Origin: an uncultured Ruaniaceae bacterium
GTDB lineage: Bacteria > Actinomycetota > Actinomycetes > Actinomycetales > Beutenbergiaceae
DNA: 9,530 nucleotides
Direction: 5' to 3'
Assembly (NCBI GenBank): GCA_938004115.1
Contig: CALKWS010000273.1
Span: 1 to 9,530, forward strand
Part shown: positions 6,426 to 9,530 of the stretch, piece after piece
How positions within the stretch are numbered: position 1 is the stretch's first letter
Layout of the letters: every line of letters begins with the position of its first letter
Notes under the pieces: generated by a model
What the model saw: only the letters and a program-made list of their open reading frames with translations
Database searches by the model: none
Told to the model about the DNA's origin: nothing
Position numbers and translations under genes: made by a program

Positions 6426-7208
6426 TCAACCGGCGACCTTGCGCGCGATCGCCTTCGCCGCACGCTGCAGGTCCTTGGCAACCCGGCTCACGTCGTCGGC
6501 GGGCATCCGGTCCACCGGGGCGCTGACGCTGATCGCGGCCGAGAAGGAGATGTCCGGGATCGCCACGGCGATGCACCTGCCGGCGATCTGGTTCTCCTCA
6601 TCGTCCACCGCCCAGCCCTGGTCGCGCACGCGGCCCAGTTCCTGCAGGTAGGCCTCCGGCGTGGTCACCGTGGATGGCGTGTACTCGGGCATGCCGCTGA
6701 TCTTCAGGATCGACCGGACCCGGTCCTCGGGCAGATGGGCACAGATCGCCTTGCCCAGTGCCGTCGCGTGCACCAGGCCGCGTTCGCCCACGCGCGCGGC
6801 CAACCGCATCATGTGCGGGGATTCGGCCACCACCGTATGCACCACCTTGGCGCCGTCCAGCACGCCGAGGTTCGTCGTTTCCTGGAGCCGGTCCCGCAGT
6901 TGGCCGAGCACCGGGGTGGCGACCTCGCTGAGTTGTTCCACGCCGCGGGTGTCCTGGGCGCGGAAGGCCAGCCCCAGCCGGTAGGCACCCCCGTCCGGGG
7001 TGCGCTCCACGTAATGGCGCGCCTCGAGGGCGGTCAGGTAGCGGAACGCCGAACTCTTCGGAAGTTCGGTGGCCGCGGCGACCTCGGGCAGCGAAACCGG
7101 CTCGCTCGCGTTGGCGAGCGTGTCGAGGATGTCGCACACCCGGTCCACCGCCCGGATCGGGTAGGCACTGGGTTGCGCATCTGCGATCTGCGACGTCTTC
7201 GTTGTCAT
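6426..7208 (-). CDS. IclR family transcriptional regulator
   Basis: DNA-binding regulator, 260 residues, the normal IclR length. The N-terminal winged helix-turn-helix spans about 17-82 (AVDRVCDILDTLA; SLPEVAAATELPKSSAFRYLTALE with the recognition helix near 50-62; a wing ending GGAYRLG). The C-terminal effector domain follows: HTVVAESPHMMRLAARVGERGLVHATALGKA (124-154) holds the family's GKA signature, and ENQIAGRCIAVAIPD (205-219) is the conserved ligand-pocket segment. The ATG has GGGGAG about 8 nt upstream. It diverges from the RidA gene across a 233-bp gap and precedes the first M81 gene, so it is the natural local regulator. IclR proteins usually bind small carboxylates or aromatic acids and may repress or activate; the effector is unknown. 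An inverted repeat, CGCTCGC-GTTG-GCGAGCG, lies inside the coding region at 7103-7120. Confidence 0.94.
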   Translation of the reverse strand: MTTKTSQIADAQPSAYPIRAVDRVCDILDTLANASEPVSLPEVAAATELPKSSAFRYLTALEARHYVERTPDGGAYRLGLAFRAQDTRGVEQLSEVATPVLGQLRDRLQETTNLGVLDGAKVVHTVVAESPHMMRLAARVGERGLVHATALGKAICAHLPEDRVRSILKISGMPEYTPSTVTTPEAYLQELGRVRDQGWAVDDEENQIAGRCIAVAIPDISFSAAISVSAPVDRMPADDVSRVAKDLQRAAKAIARKVAG

Positions 7209-7341
7209 TCCTCATCTCCCCTGGTCGACACTGGCCTGAGCGCGTGGGCGCTCGTGGGTCTCGTTGAATGTACGACACCAGCACCGCGTGCACCGCGCGA
7301 TTCCCCCGGACCGCGCGCTGGCGACGGACCTTCACACCAGC

Positions 7342-7377
7342 GTTCCACTGTATGAACAACATAGTCTAATCAGTGGA
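7342..7377. promoter_or_regulatory. Operator-like element in the IclR/RidA divergent region
   Basis: GTTCCACTGTATGAAC (7342-7357) has GTTC and GAAC ends as an inverted pair 8 bp apart and matches 14 of 16 bases with the element at 7885-7900. Around it, TCCACTG (7344-7350) and CAGTGGA (7371-7377) form a perfect 7-bp inverted repeat with a 20-bp spacer. A weak plus-strand promoter (TTCCAC, 16 bp, TCTAAT at 7365-7370) and a weak minus-strand -10 (TACAGT, 7352-7347) overlap it, so a bound protein could control both directions. The site is about 85 bp before RidA and 135 bp before the regulator. Confidence 0.5.
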
Positions 7378-7441
7378 TTGCCTCTACCATGGCGCCCACC
7401 CGTCACCCGGCGGATCCGACCGAACCTACCCCTGGAGACCC

Positions 7442-7816
7442 ATGCCTCGCACCGCCATCACCGGCAACGTCCCCGTCAGCCATCTGCCGTTCTCCCCCGC
7501 GATCCGCGCGGGTGATTTCATCTTCGTCTCGGGCCAGGCCTCGGTCGATGACACCGGCACCTACATCGAGGACGACTTCGCCGGGGAGATGGATCGCTCC
7601 ATGTCCAACGTGAAGCGGATCCTGGCCGCGGCGGGCGCCTCGATGGACGACGTGGTCCAGGTGCGCGCCTACCTGGGCGACATCTCCTACCGCGATGAGT
7701 ACAACCGGCTGTACGGGCAGTACTTCACCGAGCCCCTGCCCGCCCGCACCACCACCTCCGGTGGCATCAGTTCCCTGAAGTTCGAGGTCGACGTCGTCGC
7801 CTACCTGCCGGCCTGA
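7442..7816 (+). CDS. RidA family protein (YjgF/YER057c/UK114), enamine/imine deaminase-like
   Basis: Small cytosolic protein, 124 residues, expected to form a trimer. RidA proteins hydrolyse reactive enamine/imine intermediates released by PLP enzymes; subfamilies act on pathway-specific compounds. Features: FSPAIRAGDFIFVSGQ (17-32) as the start of the fold, NVKRILAAAGASMDDVVQVRAYL (56-78), then YGQYFTEPLPARTTTS (91-106) with Arg102 at the position that holds the substrate carboxylate, and KFEVDVVAYLPA (113-124) with Glu115 near the position of the conserved acidic residue. The ATG at 7442 is chosen because GGAGA lies 6 nt before it and the protein then has family length; the frame is open 23 codons further upstream but that part has no RidA features. 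It is probably the first gene of the plus-strand unit and partners functionally with the aminotransferase across the locus (inference). Confidence 0.93.
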   Translation: MPRTAITGNVPVSHLPFSPAIRAGDFIFVSGQASVDDTGTYIEDDFAGEMDRSMSNVKRILAAAGASMDDVVQVRAYLGDISYRDEYNRLYGQYFTEPLPARTTTSGGISSLKFEVDVVAYLPA

Positions 7817-7820
7817 CGGC

Positions 7821-7849
7821 CAACCGACGCAGCCGCCCACGGACGGTTG
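7821..7849 (+). terminator. Possible stem-loop after RidA
   Basis: CAACCG (7821-7826) and CGGTTG (7844-7849) are a perfect 6-bp inverted repeat with a 17-nt GC-rich loop, starting 5 bp after the RidA stop. No T-run follows, so it may only attenuate transcription into the next gene, which has its own operator-like element 32 bp further on. Confidence 0.3.
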
Positions 7850-7880
7850 ACCCACCGCCGAGGGTGTCAGTAGGTTGCAC

Positions 7881-7913
7881 GTCAGATCCATTGTATGAAC
7901 TGCCCATTCTGAC
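7881..7913. promoter_or_regulatory. Operator-like element before the second M81 gene
   Basis: GATCCATTGTATGAAC (7885-7900) is the second copy of the 16-bp element at 7342. It is framed by a perfect inverted repeat, GTCAGA (7881-7886) and TCTGAC (7908-7913), with a 21-bp spacer, so the outer repeat spans 33 bp against 34 bp at the other site. TTGCAC at 7875 could be a -35 but no matching -10 is clear. It lies 24-56 bp before the ATG, a promoter-proximal position, and suggests separate control of the M81 gene within the 120-bp gap after RidA. Confidence 0.5.
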
Positions 7914-7936
7914 TAAAGAAACCCGATGGAGGGGCG

Positions 7937-9439
7937 ATGCGAATCGCGACGGCTGGCCTGATGCACGAGGCCAATACGTTTTCCGTGGTGCCGGCGGATC
8001 TGGCGCAATGGCAGCGCGCCGGGATCCTGGAGGGTTCCGACCTCGTCCGGCAGTACGCCACCGCGCAGGCCACGCTCAGCGGCTTCCTGGCACTCGGGGA
8101 GTCCGATCCCCAGGTGGACGTGGTCCCGCTGGTATCCAGCAAGATCACCCCGATGGGCACCATCACCACCGAGGCCTTCGAGCACCTGGTGGGCCGGATG
8201 CTGCAGATGCTGCAGGACCAGGGACCCTGGGACGGGGTCCTGCTGGCGTTGCACGGGGCTGCGGTCGCCGAGGAGTTCCCGGACGCCGACGGGGAGATCC
8301 TGCGCCGCGTGCGGGAGGTGGTCGGTCCGGATACCCCGATCGGCGTGACGTTGGACATGCACGCCAACATCTCCGCCCAGATGGTCGCCAACGCCGATGT
8401 GATGACGGTCTACCAGACCAATCCGCATGTGGATGCCCGCGCGCAGGCGCTCAGGGCCGGCGAACTCATCCGCGACGCGATCGCGGGCCGGGTGCGGCCC
8501 ACCACCGCGCTGGAGATGATCCCGGTGGCGATCAATATCCTGCGGCAGGGCACCGATGACTTCCCGATGCGCGATCTGCTGCGCATCGCTCGCGAGGCGG
8601 AGCAGGAACCGGGGGTGCTATCCATCAGCGTGGTGGAGGGCTACCCCTACGCCGACGTGGCGGAGATGGGCATGAGCATCGTGGTCATCACGGACGACGA
8701 CGCAACCCAGGCGAGCCGGATCGCCGCATCCTTGGCGCAACACACCTGGGAGATGCGCGAGGAGTTCCTGGGGGATGCGGCCGGCGTCGAGGAGGCCTTG
8801 CGGCACGCCGCGGCGGCCGAGCGCTTCCCCGTCGTGCTCCTCGACACCGGGGACAACGTCGGCGCAGGCAGCCCGGCCGACTCCACCCATCTGCTCGCGG
8901 CGGCCCAGCGCCTGGGGGTGCGGGAGGTGTTCATCTCCTTGTGCGATCCCGAATCGGTGCAGGCGTGCGTGGGCGCCGGCGTGGGTGCCGAGGTGTCGCT
9001 GGCCGTCGGGGGGAAGACCGACGCCCTGCACGGCGAGCCGGTCAGCGTTCGCGGCCGGGTGCGGGTGCTCACCGACGGGAAATGGGAGGATCCGGGCGCC
9101 ACCCACGGCGGGTTCCGGTTCTTCGACACCGGTACCAGCGCGCTGGTGCGCACCGACGATGGTCACGATGTGCTACTCACCTCCCGTCCCCAGGGCACGG
9201 TGAGCCTGCAGCAGTTGCGCGCCGTGGGGCTGGAGCCGACCGAGCAGCGCATCATCATCGCCAAGGGCGTGAACTCCCCGCGCGCAGCGTTCGAGCCGAT
9301 CGCGGCGGAGATGGTCTACGTGGCCACCCCAGGCGTGACCAGTGCGGACCTGTCCACGTTCCACTACACCCGCCGCCGGTCCATGTACCCGTTCGAGGCG
9401 GACCTGGCCTGGGCACCGGGGCAACCGGCCGAGGTCTAG
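7937..9439 (+). CDS. M81 family metallopeptidase (MlrC-like), paralogue B
   Basis: Cytosolic metallohydrolase, 500 residues, the second M81 protein of the locus. The same blocks as paralogue A are present: HEANTFS (10-16), LALHGAA (103-109, His106), DMHAN (140-144, Asp140 and His142), NPHVD (162-166, His164), DNVGAGSPADST (306-317) and GGKTD (358-362). All presumed metal ligands are kept, so both copies look active. Sequence between the blocks differs widely, so this is an old paralogue pair, not a recent duplication. A C-terminal extension (HYTRRRSMYPFEADLAWAPGQPAEV) is absent from paralogue A. The ATG has a strong GGAGGGG site 5-6 nt upstream. Its own operator-like element lies just upstream, and a FAH-like gene starts 53 bp after the stop. 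The substrate is unknown; different specificities for the two paralogues, or a hetero-oligomer, are both possible. Confidence 0.93.
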   Translation: MRIATAGLMHEANTFSVVPADLAQWQRAGILEGSDLVRQYATAQATLSGFLALGESDPQVDVVPLVSSKITPMGTITTEAFEHLVGRMLQMLQDQGPWDGVLLALHGAAVAEEFPDADGEILRRVREVVGPDTPIGVTLDMHANISAQMVANADVMTVYQTNPHVDARAQALRAGELIRDAIAGRVRPTTALEMIPVAINILRQGTDDFPMRDLLRIAREAEQEPGVLSISVVEGYPYADVAEMGMSIVVITDDDATQASRIAASLAQHTWEMREEFLGDAAGVEEALRHAAAAERFPVVLLDTGDNVGAGSPADSTHLLAAAQRLGVREVFISLCDPESVQACVGAGVGAEVSLAVGGKTDALHGEPVSVRGRVRVLTDGKWEDPGATHGGFRFFDTGTSALVRTDDGHDVLLTSRPQGTVSLQQLRAVGLEPTEQRIIIAKGVNSPRAAFEPIAAEMVYVATPGVTSADLSTFHYTRRRSMYPFEADLAWAPGQPAEV

Positions 9440-9491
9440 GCCAGGCTGTCCAGTACCTGTTCGCCCGCCGTATCCGAGGAGTTGATGTGTT

Positions 9492-9530
9492 GTGAAGTTG
9501 ATGCGTATTGGTGCCCCCGGCCAGGAGAAG
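9492..9530 (+). CDS. Start of a probable fumarylacetoacetate hydrolase (FAH) family gene, cut by window edge
   Basis: Only 13 codons are in view: (V/M)KLMRIGAPGQEK, starting with GTG at 9492 and open to the last base. The pattern 'MKLxRxGxPGxEkP' is typical of the N-terminus of FAH family proteins, metal-dependent enzymes that cleave or decarboxylate diketo or hydroxy acids at the end of catabolic routes. GAGGAG (9476-9481) lies 10 nt before the GTG. An ATG at 9485 opens a different frame that gives no recognisable protein. It lies 52 bp after the second M81 gene with no terminator between, so co-transcription is likely. The call rests on 13 residues only. Confidence 0.6.
   Translation, partial: MKLMRIGAPGQEK

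Noticed and set aside
7373..7441. Upstream extension of RidA by 23 residues
   Set aside because: The extension has no RidA features and no ribosome site, while the ATG at 7442 has GGAGA at good spacing and gives the family length.
4893..9439. The two M81 genes as a recent inverted duplication
   Set aside because: Outside the family motifs the proteins differ widely in sequence and length, so they are old paralogues or separately acquired.

Overview
The window is GC-rich DNA with strong G/C third-position bias, GTG and TTG starts alongside ATG, and a CUT1-type sugar ABC importer of actinobacterial style. It looks like the chromosome of a high-GC Actinomycetota, perhaps Micrococcales-like; the genus is a guess. 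There are no rRNAs, tRNAs, insertion sequences, phage genes or CRISPR arrays.

Layout. Minus strand, read right to left: an IclR-family regulator (7208-6426), an M81 family (MlrC-like) metallopeptidase (6344-4893), a 321-bp regulatory gap, a class III PLP aminotransferase of the glutamate-1-semialdehyde aminomutase type (4571-3231), a 260-bp gap, then a sugar-type ABC operon. The operon is a Tat-type substrate-binding lipoprotein (2970-1648), a MalF-like permease (1651-689) and a MalG-like permease (from 692, running off the left edge). The last three overlap by 4 bp each. Plus strand, diverging from the regulator: a RidA-family protein (7442-7816), a second M81 metallopeptidase (7937-9439), and the first 13 codons of what looks like a fumarylacetoacetate hydrolase (FAH) family gene (from 9492, running off the right edge).

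How it may work together. This reads as one catabolic locus under a local IclR regulator. A compound is imported by the ABC transporter and opened by two different M81 hydrolases. Its amine is moved by the PLP enzyme, reactive enamine/imine products are cleared by RidA, and the carbon skeleton passes to a FAH-type enzyme. The substrate cannot be read from the sequence. A sugar-type importer beside amine-processing enzymes suggests an amino-sugar conjugate, N-acylated compound or small peptide-like molecule, but this is inference.

Regulation. The most striking non-coding signal lies in front of the aminotransferase. A good sigma-70-type promoter (TTGACC, 17-bp spacer, TACAGT, minus strand) sits under an array of GAAC/GTTC half-sites spaced near 10 and 20 bp, one palindrome covering the -10 box. 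A 16-bp element (GWTCCAYTGTATGAAC) recurs before the RidA and second M81 genes. Its WTCCAYT core is also in the other two main intergenic regions, which suggests one regulon across the cluster.
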